A stretch of 44,279 nucleotides of DNA from Streptomyces spongiae (GCF_009377185.1 NZ_VJZC01000025.1:1-44279), one strand, 5' to 3'. Shown: positions 7,132 through 15,891, counted from the first letter of the stretch. Numbers and translations are program-made. The notes: generated by a model not told the origin, from the sequence alone.

Positions 7132-8098
7132 GCAGGCCGGGCGGGTTGATCTCCGACTTCTTCACGGCCTCGGCGGACAGGCCCCAGCGCTTCAGCACCT
7201 TGGCGTACGTGCCGTTCTCGATGATGTGGTTGATCGCGTCGGCGAGCGGCTTGACCAGTCCGCTGTCCTTCTTCGTGGTGGCCGCGATGAGGCCCTGCAG
7301 GGTGGCACCGGCACCGGAGTACGTGCCGACGACCTCCGTCTTCCCGGTGGTGGCCGCATGGTACGCGGCGGTCGGGTTGGGGCCGAGGTAGAGGTCGATC
7401 CGGCCGGACTGGAGGGCGAGATAGGTGTCGCTGTCGTTCTGGTAGTACTTGATGTTCACCGGCTTGAGGCCGGCCTTCTCGTCCTCCTTGCTCCACTCGA
7501 CGAGCAGCTTCTCCTGGTTGGTGCCGCTGCCCACGGCGACCGTCTTGCCCGCCACGTCCTTCGGTCCGGTGACCTTCAGTCCGCTGCCCTTCTTCGCCTC
7601 GAAGCCCAGGTTGTCCTCACGGTAGGGGGCGAAGTCGTACTTGTCCTTGCGTTCCTCGGTGACGGTGATGTTGCTGAATCCGGCGTCGTACTTGGCGCTG
7701 TCGAGGCCGACGAAGATGTTCTCCCACGACACCGTGTTGATGTGCGGCTTGAGACCGAGCACATCGGCGACGAGGTACGCGAGGTCGGGCTCGACGCCGA
7801 TGACGGTCTTGTTGTCGGTGGCGTAGAAGGTCAGCGGCGCGGCGGAGCCGGACGAGGAGACGAGCTCCAGCGTTCCTCTCTTGCGGATCTTCTCCGGGAC
7901 CTCGGCGGCGATGGAGTCGACCTTGCCGGTGGTGACGCGGTTCTGGTCCGGGCTCAGGTTGATCTTCGTCTTCGCGCCGGTCTTGTCCGCGACCTCGGTG
8001 GTTCCGCCGTCCGAGGGGTTGCTGCAGGCGGCCAGGACGAGGGTGGAGACGAGTCCCAGCGCGAGTGCGGTGGATCGGCGGGTGAGGTTGAGGGACAC
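7115..8098 (-). CDS. Amino-acid ABC transporter substrate-binding lipoprotein (TcyJ/K-like)
   Basis: 327 aa lipoprotein. The signal peptide ends in a lipobox, LVLAACSN. A type II periplasmic-binding fold of the bacterial extracellular solute-binding protein family 3 follows, with GVEPDLAYLVADVLGL, the YDAGFSNITVTEERKDKYDF segment and a second lobe ending SEINPPGL. The GTG start at 8098 is set by AAGGAG seven nt upstream and by the signal peptide. It is the last gene of the leftward cystine-type ABC operon and one of two paralogous binding proteins there (the other ends at 10031), matching the two-receptor layout of B. subtilis TcyJ/TcyK. Its terminal codons are tandemly duplicated downstream. 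Confidence 0.88.
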   Translation of the reverse strand: MSLNLTRRSTALALGLVSTLVLAACSNPSDGGTTEVADKTGAKTKINLSPDQNRVTTGKVDSIAAEVPEKIRKRGTLELVSSSGSAAPLTFYATDNKTVIGVEPDLAYLVADVLGLKPHINTVSWENIFVGLDSAKYDAGFSNITVTEERKDKYDFAPYREDNLGFEAKKGSGLKVTGPKDVAGKTVAVGSGTNQEKLLVEWSKEDEKAGLKPVNIKYYQNDSDTYLALQSGRIDLYLGPNPTAAYHAATTGKTEVVGTYSGAGATLQGLIAATTKKDSGLVKPLADAINHIIENGTYAKVLKRWGLSAEAVKKSEINPPGLPRTNK

Positions 8099-8165
8099 GG
8101 TCGTACTCCTTGCACAGGAAAAGAGGATGAGGGGAATGGGTTGAGAGGAAGGGGATGAGGGGTGG

Positions 8166-8984
8166 TCAGAGGACCTTGGAGAGGAACGCACGGGTTCGCT
8201 CGTGCCGCGGGGCGTCCAGGACGGCCGCGGGCGAGCCCTGCTCCACGACGACACCGCCGTCCATGAACACCACGGTGTCGGCGACCTCGCGGGCGAAGCC
8301 GATTTCGTGGGTCACGACGATCATGGTGGTTCCGGTGCTGGCCAGGTCCTTGATGACGTCGAGGACTTCGCCGACCAGTTCCGGGTCGAGCGCCGAGGTG
8401 GGCTCGTCGAAGAGCAGCACCTTGGGTTCGAGGGCGAGTGCGCGGGCGATGGCCACACGCTGCTGCTGGCCTCCGGACAACTGCCGGGGGTAGGCGTCGG
8501 TCTTGTCGGCGAGCCCGACTCGCTCCAGCAGCCTGCGGGCTGTGTCCTCCGCGTCCTTGCGCGGTCGGCGCAGTGCGGAGACCGGCGCCTCGACGAGGTT
8601 CTCCAGCACGGTCAGATGCGGGAAGAGGTTGAAGTTCTGGAAGACGAACCCGATGTGGGTGCGCTGCTTCAGAACCTCCTTCTCCTTCAGTTCGTGCAGC
8701 TTTCCCGCCCGTCGCCCACCACCACCCTCAACCGAGGCCCTCCGGGCCGCCCTTCTGTCTTCGGAGCGGCGGTAGCCGATGAGCTCGCCGTCGATGCTGA
8801 TCCAGCCGCGGTTGACCTTCTCCAGGTGGTTGATGGTCCGCAGCAGCGTGGACTTCCCGGAGCCGGACGGGCCGAGGATCACGGTGACCTCGCCGGCGCG
8901 CACCCGGAGGTCGACACCGCGCAGTACCTCCAGCGGGCCGAAGCTCTTGTGGACGCCGTGGACGTCCACCATCACATCACTCAT
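8166..8984 (-). CDS. Polar amino-acid (cystine-type) ABC transporter ATPase
   Basis: 272 aa. Walker A is GPSGSGKST, the Q-loop is [14 protein letters not shown], the signature is [15 protein letters not shown], Walker B is [14 protein letters not shown] and the H-loop is VTHE. This is the GlnQ/HisP/TcyN family. The ATG at 8984 overlaps the permease stop (ATGA). An insertion of about 20 residues rich in Arg, Ala and Gly ([20 protein letters not shown]) sits between Walker A and the Q-loop, where relatives read directly GYRR...KLHEL. The corresponding DNA (about 8703-8766) contains a GGCCC-TCC-GGGCC hairpin and may be an in-frame insertion of an interspersed repeat. All catalytic motifs remain intact. 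Confidence 0.92.
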   Translation of the reverse strand: MSDVMVDVHGVHKSFGPLEVLRGVDLRVRAGEVTVILGPSGSGKSTLLRTINHLEKVNRGWISIDGELIGYRRSEDRRAARRASVEGGGGRRAGKLHELKEKEVLKQRTHIGFVFQNFNLFPHLTVLENLVEAPVSALRRPRKDAEDTARRLLERVGLADKTDAYPRQLSGGQQQRVAIARALALEPKVLLFDEPTSALDPELVGEVLDVIKDLASTGTTMIVVTHEIGFAREVADTVVFMDGGVVVEQGSPAAVLDAPRHERTRAFLSKVL

Positions 8985-10009
8985 CGGTCGGCTCCCAGGG
9001 ACTTCAGGGGGTGGACGGGCTGGTTGCGCTGGGCCGCGGCGGCCCGCAGATCGCGGACGAAGCGACGGGCGCGCTGGACGGGTGTGGGCGGCGGGGTGCG
9101 ATTGGCGCCCCGGGCGTAGCGCCGCTCCACGTAGTACTGCGCGATCGACAGCAGGGAGGTGAGCACCACGTACCAGGCGGTCGCGACCATCAGCAGCGGG
9201 ATCACCCGGCCGTTGCGGCCGTAGATGACCTGCACCTGGTAGAAGAGCTCGCCGATCGCCATCACGTAAACCACCGACGTGCCCTTGAGCAGGCCGATGA
9301 TCTCGTTGCCGGCCGTGGGCAGGATGGCGCGCATGGCCTGGGGCAGCACGATCCGGCGGATCTGCCGGAGCTTCGGGATGCCCAGAGCGGCAGCGGCCTC
9401 CAACTGCCCGTGGTCGACGGCGATGACGCCACCGCGGACGATCTCGGCGGCATACGCGGCCTGGTGCAGCGACAGACCGATGAGCGCCGCCCCCATGGTG
9501 CCGATCAGGCTGTTGCTGTCGACGGACCAGAACACCGGGCCGAACGGGATGCCGACGCCCAACCGGTCGTACAGGGCGCTGAGGTTGAACCAGAACACCA
9601 GCTGGACGATCATCGGGATCGACCGGAAGATCCAGATGTAGGTCCAGGAGACGGTCTGCAGGACCGGGCTGTGCGACAGCCGCATGAAGGCGAGGACGGT
9701 CCCCAGGAGGAAGCCCAGCACCGTCGCGTAGGCGGTGAGCTGGAGCGTCACTCCCACCGCTTTGACGATCGTCTCCGAGAGGACGTAGTCGCTGAAGACC
9801 TGCCACTCCCAGACGGGGTTGGTGATCAGTCCGTGCGCGAACTGGGCGACCAGCACGATCACGGCGACGGCCGCCACCCAGCGGGCGTAGTGGCGGGCGG
9901 GGACGACCTTCAGCGAGGCGAGGTCGTTCTTGGCGGGCGGGGTCCCGGGGTCGGTGCCCGGGGCGGCCGTGCCGGGTGGCGCGGCGGCGGAGTCGGTGGA
10001 GAGTCCCAT
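8981..10009 (-). CDS. Amino-acid ABC transporter permease (HisM/TcyL family)
   Basis: 342 aa. A proline/alanine-rich cytoplasmic N terminus of about 45 residues precedes the membrane domain. The permease core contains [20 protein letters not shown], the [17 protein letters not shown] segment and the EAA loop [20 protein letters not shown] that contacts the ATPase. I place the start at the ATG at 10009, with GCAGGAA about 8 nt upstream, rather than a TTG at 10027. It begins 21 bp after the binding-protein stop and overlaps the ATPase start by 4 bp. It is paralogous to the divergent permease at 13311-14312, and the two could form a heterodimeric channel. Confidence 0.9.
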   Translation of the reverse strand: MGLSTDSAAAPPGTAAPGTDPGTPPAKNDLASLKVVPARHYARWVAAVAVIVLVAQFAHGLITNPVWEWQVFSDYVLSETIVKAVGVTLQLTAYATVLGFLLGTVLAFMRLSHSPVLQTVSWTYIWIFRSIPMIVQLVFWFNLSALYDRLGVGIPFGPVFWSVDSNSLIGTMGAALIGLSLHQAAYAAEIVRGGVIAVDHGQLEAAAALGIPKLRQIRRIVLPQAMRAILPTAGNEIIGLLKGTSVVYVMAIGELFYQVQVIYGRNGRVIPLLMVATAWYVVLTSLLSIAQYYVERRYARGANRTPPPTPVQRARRFVRDLRAAAAQRNQPVHPLKSLGADR

Positions 10010-10030
10010 CGTGGTGTTCCTGCTCAACTG

Positions 10031-10996
10031 TTAGGCATGCTCGGGTGGGTTGATGCGCGAGGTCTCGATCGCTGAGGCACCGGTGCCCCATTTCCTGAGG
10101 ATCCGGGTGTACGTGCCGTCCTTGATCAGTTCGTTGACGGCCGCCTGGAACGCCTTGGTGAGCGGGGAGCCCTTCTTGAAGGCGAAGCCGACGTCGAGGC
10201 GGTGGTACTCACCGAGGAAGGTGGTCTGCGACGCGGCCTGGGACGCCTGGTAGCGCAGGCCGTTGATGGTGGACATGACGACGTCGATCCGGCCCTGCTG
10301 CAGGGCGGTGACGACGGCGCCGTTCTCCGAGTAGACCTTCACGTCGTACGGCTTCTTGCCGGCCTTGGCGCAGACCCCCTTCTGCGCGTCGAGGGTCGCC
10401 TCGAACGTCGTGCCCGCCCCGGTGCCGATGGTCAGCCCGCACAACTGGGTCAGGTCGGTGACCTTCTTCTTGAGCGTGGTGCTGCCCTTCTTCACCGCGA
10501 AGCCCTGGCCGTCGTTGATGTAGGTGACGAAGTCGACGGTCTTGAGGCGTTCGGTGGTGACACCGAAGTTGCCGGTGCCGACGTCGTACTTGCCGCTGCC
10601 GAGGGCCGGCAGGATCGTCTCGAAGGAGGCGTCCTGCCACTTCAGCTTCACGCCGAGGACCTTGGCCGCGGCGTCGGCGAGGTCGATGTCCTGGCCCGCG
10701 GGCGGCTTGTCCTGCCCGTTCGGGTAGTACGCGCCGGGCGGGAACCCGATCGAGCTGCCGATCCGCAGCGTGCCGGCCTTGCGGACGTCGGCCGGCAGCA
10801 GGGCGGCGACGGAGTCCACCTTGCGCACGGCGGCGACCGGGTCGTCGCTCGGGGCGGGGGACGCCTGGGCGCCCGCCGGAGCGGTGTCGGCGGTGTCGCC
10901 GGAGCCACAGGCGGTCAGCGCGGTCAGCGCGGTCAGCGGCAGGAGGACGAGAGCGGCGGCGATGCGCAGGCGGGTTCTGTTCCCACGGCGGTTCAC
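10031..10996 (-). CDS. Amino-acid ABC transporter substrate-binding lipoprotein (second receptor)
   Basis: 321 aa lipoprotein with lipobox LTALTACGS. The mature part is a family 3 solute-binding protein: [20 protein letters not shown], the [16 protein letters not shown] motif, then [20 protein letters not shown] and a C-terminal lobe ending [11 protein letters not shown]. The GTG start overlaps the GNAT stop (GTGA), so it is translationally coupled. Spacing to the permease is 21 bp. Together with the receptor at 7115-8098 it gives one ABC system two binding proteins with similar architecture. Confidence 0.9.
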   Translation of the reverse strand: MNRRGNRTRLRIAAALVLLPLTALTALTACGSGDTADTAPAGAQASPAPSDDPVAAVRKVDSVAALLPADVRKAGTLRIGSSIGFPPGAYYPNGQDKPPAGQDIDLADAAAKVLGVKLKWQDASFETILPALGSGKYDVGTGNFGVTTERLKTVDFVTYINDGQGFAVKKGSTTLKKKVTDLTQLCGLTIGTGAGTTFEATLDAQKGVCAKAGKKPYDVKVYSENGAVVTALQQGRIDVVMSTINGLRYQASQAASQTTFLGEYHRLDVGFAFKKGSPLTKAFQAAVNELIKDGTYTRILRKWGTGASAIETSRINPPEHA

Positions 10997-11529
10997 GGCT
11001 GGGCGGCCTTTCGGGTGTGAGCGGGAGCGGGCAGGTACTTCTCGAACGGCAGCGGGCCGATGGTTTCCGGGTCGGCCTCCGTGTCGAACAGCGGGAGATA
11101 GCCGGTGACCAGGTACAGGCCGCGCGCCTCGGGTTGGCGCGGTCCGGTGGTCAGGTAGACGCGTCGGTAGCCGCGGGCGCCCGCCTCGCGCTCCAGCTCG
11201 GCGACGACGCGTCGCGCCAGGCCGCGCCGCCGGTGGGCGGAGTGCGTCCAGATGCGCTTGAGTTCGGCCGTGGTCGCGTCGTACCGGCGGAAGGCACCGC
11301 CCGCGACGGGATCGCCCTGTTCGAGAAGCAGCAACAGGACGCCGCCGTACGGCGCGGTGAACTCCTCGTCGGGGTAGCGGGCCATCTCGGCGTGGGCGTC
11401 CCCGCCGTAGCGCGCGGAGTACTCGTCGCCGAGTTCGCGCAGGAGCGGCTCCACCCGGGGGTCGGACACGGGCACCTGGATGACCGTCAGCTCGCTTCTG
11501 TGGGCGGGCGGTTGTGCGACGGAGGTCAT
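10993..11529 (-). CDS. GNAT family N-acetyltransferase (YtmI/YxeL-like context)
   Basis: 178 aa. The acetyl-CoA binding motif A is visible as LKRIWTHSAHRRRGLARRVVAELE (RRRGLA pyrophosphate loop), preceded by GGAFRRYD and followed by VYLTTGPRQPEARGLYLVTGY, typical of GNAT motif B. It is coupled on both sides by 4-bp overlaps (ATGA with the monooxygenase, GTGA with the receptor). In B. subtilis, GNAT enzymes in equivalent positions N-acetylate S-modified cysteines before a flavin monooxygenase cleaves the C-S bond. I infer an analogous role from this context. Confidence 0.88.
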   Translation of the reverse strand: MTSVAQPPAHRSELTVIQVPVSDPRVEPLLRELGDEYSARYGGDAHAEMARYPDEEFTAPYGGVLLLLLEQGDPVAGGAFRRYDATTAELKRIWTHSAHRRRGLARRVVAELEREAGARGYRRVYLTTGPRQPEARGLYLVTGYLPLFDTEADPETIGPLPFEKYLPAPAHTRKAAQP

Positions 11530-12677
11530 CCGTTCACCGCCGTGAGGGTCTGTGGTCCGCGGGCCGCCCGCTCGGCGTCGCGCTTGGCGACCTCCTCGCG
11601 GACGATCGGGATCACGTGCCGGCCGAAGTCGATCGCGTCGCCCAGCAGGTCATAGCCGCGGGCGGAGAGGATGTCGACACCGAGGTCGTAGTAGTCCAGG
11701 AGGGCCTGGGCGACGGTCTCCGGGGTGCCGACCAGGGCGTTGGAGTTGCCCGCGCCTCCCGTGGCGGCGGCTGTCGGGGTCCACAGGGCGCGGTCGTAGC
11801 GCTCCCCCGCCTCGGCGATGGCGATCAGCCGCTGCGAGCCAACGTTTTGAGGTGTTGCAGCCTGCGGCTGGTTGTGCCCGTTGTGGCGCTTGGTGATCGC
11901 CTCGCCCCGCTCCTTGCGGGCCTTGATCGCGCCGACCGTGCGGTGAGCCTTCTCCCAGGCCAGTTCCTCGGTCGGGGCGATGATCGGGCGGAACGCCACC
12001 TGGATGCGCGGCACGTCGGTACGGCCCGCGGCCTTCGCGGCGGCCTTCACCTGCTCGATCTGCTCGGCGGTCTTCGCGAGGGGCTCGCCCCACAGGCAGT
12101 AGATGTCCGCCTCGGCACCCCCTGCCTCGTACGCGGCGGGCGACGAGCCGCCGAACGACACGTTCGGGCGCGGCTGCTGGACCGGGAAGACGTCGCTGAC
12201 GAAGTCGTGGAAGCGGTAGTGCTCGCCCTCGTGGTCGAAGGGCTCGCGGGTGGTCCAGATCTTCTTGACGATCCGGATGTACTCACGGGTGCGGCTGTAG
12301 CGCTCGTCCTTCGTGAGGGTGTCGCCCTCACGGCCCTGCTCGCGGTCGTTGCCGCCGGTGATGAAGTGCACCGTCAGCCGGCCCTCACTGATCTGGTCGA
12401 GGGTCGCGAAGGTCTTGGCCGCGTAGGTCGGGTACGAGACGTTGGGCCGGTGGGCGAGCAGGATCTGGAGGCGGTCCAGCCTGCTCGCGATGTGGGCGGC
12501 GGCCGGTGCGGGGTCCGGCGATCCGGAACCGTAGGCGAACAGCACCCTGTCCCAGTCGTGGTCCTCGTGCGCCCGGGCGAGGCGGAGCGTGTACTCCTTG
12601 TCGAAGGCGGCGCCGGAGCGCGGTGTGGTTTCGGAGCCGTTGTTCGTCGCGGCGATACCGAGGAACTCCACGGGCAT
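11526..12677 (-). CDS. LLM class FMN-dependent monooxygenase (SsuD/YtmO-like)
   Basis: 383 aa, a TIM-barrel luciferase-like enzyme. Segments include VEFLGIAATNNGSET, LDRLQILLAHRPNVSYPTYAA, TLDQISEGRLTVHFITGGND and REGDTLTKDERYSRTREYI, all shared with alkanesulfonate and dialkylsulfone monooxygenases that cleave C-S bonds with FMNH2 and O2. The ATG at 12677 (AAAGG about 8 nt upstream) gives the natural N terminus. It is the first gene of the leftward operon. A cysteine leader peptide (12983-13060) and a hairpin (12720-12739) lie upstream. A Gln/Asn/Ala-rich stretch (HNGHNQPQAATPQ) near residue 275 may be a small insertion. A flavin reductase is not encoded nearby. Confidence 0.88.
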   Translation of the reverse strand: MPVEFLGIAATNNGSETTPRSGAAFDKEYTLRLARAHEDHDWDRVLFAYGSGSPDPAPAAAHIASRLDRLQILLAHRPNVSYPTYAAKTFATLDQISEGRLTVHFITGGNDREQGREGDTLTKDERYSRTREYIRIVKKIWTTREPFDHEGEHYRFHDFVSDVFPVQQPRPNVSFGGSSPAAYEAGGAEADIYCLWGEPLAKTAEQIEQVKAAAKAAGRTDVPRIQVAFRPIIAPTEELAWEKAHRTVGAIKARKERGEAITKRHNGHNQPQAATPQNVGSQRLIAIAEAGERYDRALWTPTAAATGGAGNSNALVGTPETVAQALLDYYDLGVDILSARGYDLLGDAIDFGRHVIPIVREEVAKRDAERAARGPQTLTAVNG

Positions 12678-12719
12678 GGGAAGGGCCTTTCGGAAGGACG
12701 GCCGTACGGGCGCACCAGG

Positions 12720-12739
12720 GAAGGGCGTAACCGCCCTTC
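12720..12739 (-). promoter_or_regulatory. Hairpin in leader mRNA of the monooxygenase operon
   Basis: GAAGGGCG and CGCCCTTC form a perfect 8-bp stem with a 4-nt loop, 43 nt before the monooxygenase start and about 245 nt after the leader-peptide stop. No U-tract follows on the minus strand. It could take part in translational or Rho-linked attenuation controlled by the leader peptide; this is inference. Confidence 0.4.
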
Positions 12740-12982
12740 GTGCGGCCGCACTTGACGAGCCATCAGGAAGAAGTGGGTGGCGCTGGCGGGAGCGAACGTG
12801 ACGACGCCGGGGCGTCGGGAAGATCACGGGGAACAAGCACTGCGGCAGCGCGCGTCCGGGCTCGCGGAACCGTTTCGTACGCGGATCAGTACCCGCGTAC
12901 GCCGGGTGGCGCGAAGGGAGAACTCGGCCCGCTACGGGGTCACCGAGAGAGGGAAGGGCCGGTCAGACGGCCCGCTGCCGCG

Positions 12983-13060
12983 TCAGGCGCAACACGCGGC
13001 GGACCACACTCGACCGAAGTCGATGTGATCGCGCGAGACAAGGCGCTGGTGGGCATTCAT
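12983..13060 (-). CDS. Cysteine leader peptide (25 aa, C-terminal Cys-Cys)
   Basis: A short ORF, ATG at 13060 to TGA at 12983, ending SRDHIDFGRVWSAACCA. It shares the SR-x-HID-x-x-RV-x-SAA core with the peptide at 4956-5075 and places two Cys codons next to the stop. It lies in the 633-bp gap upstream of the monooxygenase/acetyltransferase/ABC operon. A predicted promoter (13067-13096) puts the transcription start at or next to the ATG, so the peptide would be translated from a leaderless mRNA. Leaderless polycysteine uORFs acting as cysteine-responsive attenuators of sulfur operons are known in mycobacteria; I infer the same role here. Confidence 0.8.
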   Translation of the reverse strand: MNAHQRLVSRDHIDFGRVWSAACCA

Positions 13061-13066
13061 GCGACT

Positions 13067-13096
13067 AATTGAGCATTACATCTCGCCCCTCGTCAA
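13067..13096 (-). promoter_or_regulatory. Predicted promoter of the sulfur operon (leaderless start)
   Basis: On the minus strand, TTGACG (13096-13091) and TCAATT (13072-13067) are spaced by 18 bp. Seven nucleotides downstream of the -10 is the A of the leader-peptide ATG at 13060. No Shine-Dalgarno sequence precedes that ATG, consistent with leaderless translation. The -10 match is only moderate. Confidence 0.45.
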
Positions 13097-13153
13097 CCAG
13101 GGCTCATATGCCGGACCAGCCCTGCCCGGCCGCCGCCGCGCCCCCACGCCCTG

Positions 13154-13206
13154 TTGACAGATCCGTGGAGCGGGACCATACGATCGGCGGCGGAGCTCTC
13201 CGCCGC
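13154..13206 (+). promoter_or_regulatory. Predicted promoter and hairpin upstream of divergent permease
   Basis: TTGACA (13154-13159) and ATACGA (13178-13183) are separated by 18 bp. A perfect GCGGCGGA-GCTC-TCCGCCGC inverted repeat (13187-13206) sits at the expected start site and could be an operator or a 5' hairpin. The permease ATG lies about 120 nt further on. The rest of the 12678-13310 gap holds only the leader peptide, its promoter and the 12720 hairpin. Confidence 0.5.
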
Positions 13207-13310
13207 GTTGAGGGACGCGGCGAGCGTGATGACGTCGCCCCGGCCGCACCGTACGGGTGCCACCGGGTGGTCACCGACGCCCGCGACCCACTCCCCCGGA
13301 GAGCCTCCCG

Positions 13311-14312
13311 ATGGTCACGCCTTCCGATGTCACCACCCCCGACACCGCGTCCGCCCCTGCCTCGAAGCGGCCGGCGGCTCTGGACGCCCCTCGCCCGGAC
13401 CTGCCCCGGATCGTGCCGCGCCGGCACATCGGCCGCTGGCTCACCGCAGCCGCGGCACTGCTCGTCTTCGTGATGGTCCTCAACTCCGTCGTCCGCAACG
13501 ACGCCTTCCAATGGGAGGTCGTGGGCCGGTACTTCACCACGGCCGCCGTACTCGACGGGCTGCTGCTCACACTGTGGCTGACCGGCGTGGTGATGGTGCT
13601 CGGCTTCCTGCTCGGCACCCCGCTGGCCGTGATGCGGCTGTCCGCCAACCCCGTGCTGCGGACGCTGAGTTGGGGCTACGTGTGGATCTTCCGCTCCACC
13701 CCTCTGCTGGTGCAGCTGCTGTTCTGGTTCAACATCGGGGCGCTGTACCCGACGCTCGGCCTCGGCATCCCGTTCGGCCCGCAGTTCGTCACCGTCAAGA
13801 CGGTGAACCTGCTCGGACCCACCCTCACCGCCGTCATCGGCCTCACCCTGCACGAGGCCGCCTACGCCGCCGAGGTCGTACGCGGCGGCATCCTCTCCGT
13901 CGAGTCGGGCCAGACCGAGGCGGCCCAGGCGCTCGGTCTGAGCAGGCGCCGTACGCTGCGCCGGATCGTCGTACCGCAGGCCATGCGCTCCATCGTGCCG
14001 ACCGCCGGGAACATGCTGATCGGCACCCTCAAGGGCACCAGCATCGTCAGTGTGCTGGCCGTGCACGACCTGCTGTACTCGGTGCAGCTGGTCTACAACC
14101 AGACGTACCAGGTCATCCCGCTGCTCATGGTCGCCACCCTGTGGTACATCGCGGTCACCACCGTGCTGAGCGCCGGCCAGTACTACGTCGAGCGGTACTA
14201 CGCGCGCGGTGACGCACGCACGCTGCCGCCCACCCCCGTGCAGCGCCTGCGCGGTCGCCTGGCGGCCGTGCGCACCCGCCTGAGCGCGGCTACGGCACCC
14301 GACGCCCGGTGA
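13311..14312 (+). CDS. Amino-acid ABC transporter permease (second, divergent)
   Basis: 333 aa, paralogous to the permease at 8981-10009. A cytoplasmic Pro/Ala-rich N terminus ends in LPRIVPRRHIGRWL. The membrane core contains GLLLTLWLTGVVMVLGFLLG, WIFRSTPLLVQLLFWFN and an EAA loop EAAQALGLSRRRTLRRIVVP. The ATG at 13311 has GGAGAG about 9 nt upstream; longer upstream readings lack a ribosome site. It has no adjacent ATPase or receptor gene, so it probably shares those of the divergent operon, giving two receptors, two permeases and one ATPase as in TcyJKLMN. It ends 22 bp before a convergent MFS gene. Confidence 0.9.
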   Translation: MVTPSDVTTPDTASAPASKRPAALDAPRPDLPRIVPRRHIGRWLTAAAALLVFVMVLNSVVRNDAFQWEVVGRYFTTAAVLDGLLLTLWLTGVVMVLGFLLGTPLAVMRLSANPVLRTLSWGYVWIFRSTPLLVQLLFWFNIGALYPTLGLGIPFGPQFVTVKTVNLLGPTLTAVIGLTLHEAAYAAEVVRGGILSVESGQTEAAQALGLSRRRTLRRIVVPQAMRSIVPTAGNMLIGTLKGTSIVSVLAVHDLLYSVQLVYNQTYQVIPLLMVATLWYIAVTTVLSAGQYYVERYYARGDARTLPPTPVQRLRGRLAAVRTRLSAATAPDAR

Positions 14313-14319
14313 CCACGGC

Positions 14320-14333
14320 CCCGCGAAAGCGGG
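14320..14333. terminator. Short hairpin between convergent genes
   Basis: CCCGC-GAAA-GCGGG forms a 5-bp stem with a GAAA tetraloop in the 22-bp gap between the permease stop and the MFS stop. It may act as a weak bidirectional terminator; no T-tract is present. Confidence 0.3.
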
Positions 14334-14334
14334 C

Positions 14335-15891
14335 TCAGGCCGGGCCGCCCGGGCCCGTTCCTCCCTTGAGGCGTTCCAGGTCGGAGGGACGGACCTGGAT
14401 CACCACGAGGGCGATCACCGCGGCGATCACGGCGAAGATCGCCGCCATGACGAAGGCGGACGAGACCCCGGCGGTGAGGATCTCGTCGCTCCAGGGCGGC
14501 GGAAGCTGTCCGGTGCGTTCGAAGCGCAGGCGCTCGGCGGGCGTCGCCTGCGACAGGAACCTTGGGATCTGTTTCGCCGCCTCGTTCGTGCTGGCCGTGC
14601 CGAACACCGTGACCAGGATGGACAGCCCGAGTGAGCCGCCGACCTGCTGGGTGGCGTTCAGGAGCCCGGAGGCCGCGCCGGTCTCCTCGGTCCGGACGTT
14701 GGAGAGCGCCATCAGGGTGAGCGCGACGAACTCCATGCCCATGCCCAGGCTGAACACGAGAAGCGGGCCGAGAACGCTGCCCGCGTACGTGGAGTGGACA
14801 TCGGTCAGGGTCAGCCATGCCAGGCCGGCCGCCGCGAGGATGCCGCCCACCACCATGAAGGGCTTGGGACCGAACACGGGCAGGTACCGTGAGGCCAGCC
14901 CGGCGCCGATCGCGATGACCGCGCTGACCGGCAGGAAGGCGAACCCGGTGGCCAGCGGGCTGAAGTCCAGCACGTCCTGCGTGAACAGCGTCAGGAAGAA
15001 GAACATGCCGAAGATCGCGGCGGCGAGGCACAGCATCATGCCGTAGGTGCCCGCGCGGTTACGGTCGGCGAACATGTGCAGCGGTGTGATCGGCTGTCTG
15101 GACCGCCTCTCCACCAGGACGAACCCGGTGAGGACGATGACGGCCGCAGCGAACGAGGCCAGTGTGAGCGCGTCCCGCCAGCCCTCCTGCGCCGCCCTGA
15201 TGAACCCGTACACCAGCAGCACCATGCCCGCAGTGGACATCAGTGCGCCGGTGATGTCGAAGTGACCCGGGTGACGCTCCGACTCCCTGATGTAGCGGGG
15301 CGTCGCGAGGGCGATGAGCAGCCCGATCGGCGCGTTGACGAACAGCACCCAGCGCCAGTCCAGCCACTCGACGAGCACCCCGCCCATGAGCAGTCCGATC
15401 GCGCCGCCGCCCGCCGAGACCCCGGCGAAGACGCCGAAGGCCCGGTTGCGTTCCGGTCCTTCGCGGAAGGTCGTACTGATCAGGGCGAGTGACGTCGGGG
15501 ACGCGATGGCGCCGCCGACGCCCTGGAGGGCGCGCGCGGCAAGGAGTTGGCCGGAGTTCTGCGCGAATCCGCCGAGCAGGGAGGCGAGCGCGAAGAGCAG
15601 CACCCCGAAGATGAAGACGCGCCGTCTGCCGAGGATGTCGCCCGTCCGTCCGCCGAGCAGCAGCAGACCGCCGAAGGTGAGGGTGTACGCGTTGACCACC
15701 CAGGACAGGCTGGTGGTGGAGAAGTCCAGGGATCTCTGGATGTCCGGCAGCGCGATGTTCACGATGGTGATGTCCAGGACCACCATCAGCTGGCAGGACG
15801 CGATCACCAACAGCGCCATCGCGCTTCCGCCACCGCCGGGTTCCCGGGCGGTGCTCTGGGGTGCGGAGGTCGGCTGCGGGCTGCTGCTCAT
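14335..15891 (-). CDS. MFS transporter, DHA2 (EmrB/QacA) drug-efflux family
   Basis: 518 aa with about 14 predicted helices. Motif C-like and family signatures are present: VLDITIVNIALPDIQ in helix 1, GGRTGDILGRRRVF in the 2-3 loop, LLAARALQGVGGAIASPTSL in helix 4 and GLLMGGVLVEWLDWRWVLFVN in helix 5. DHA2 proteins export hydrophobic drugs or natural products using the proton gradient. The ATG at 15891 is the first Met in the coding frame; a GTG at 15903 is possible. A 10-bp perfect inverted repeat at 15931-15955 lies 40 bp upstream and is a probable operator, but no regulator gene is adjacent. Confidence 0.92.
   Translation of the reverse strand: MSSSPQPTSAPQSTAREPGGGGSAMALLVIASCQLMVVLDITIVNIALPDIQRSLDFSTTSLSWVVNAYTLTFGGLLLLGGRTGDILGRRRVFIFGVLLFALASLLGGFAQNSGQLLAARALQGVGGAIASPTSLALISTTFREGPERNRAFGVFAGVSAGGGAIGLLMGGVLVEWLDWRWVLFVNAPIGLLIALATPRYIRESERHPGHFDITGALMSTAGMVLLVYGFIRAAQEGWRDALTLASFAAAVIVLTGFVLVERRSRQPITPLHMFADRNRAGTYGMMLCLAAAIFGMFFFLTLFTQDVLDFSPLATGFAFLPVSAVIAIGAGLASRYLPVFGPKPFMVVGGILAAAGLAWLTLTDVHSTYAGSVLGPLLVFSLGMGMEFVALTLMALSNVRTEETGAASGLLNATQQVGGSLGLSILVTVFGTASTNEAAKQIPRFLSQATPAERLRFERTGQLPPPWSDEILTAGVSSAFVMAAIFAVIAAVIALVVIQVRPSDLERLKGGTGPGGPA

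Noticed and set aside
11838..11885. Possible repeat insertion in the SsuD-like monooxygenase (HNGHNQPQAATPQ region)
   Set aside because: The stretch looks unusual, but I cannot tell from one sequence whether it is a natural loop variant; an ortholog alignment would be needed.
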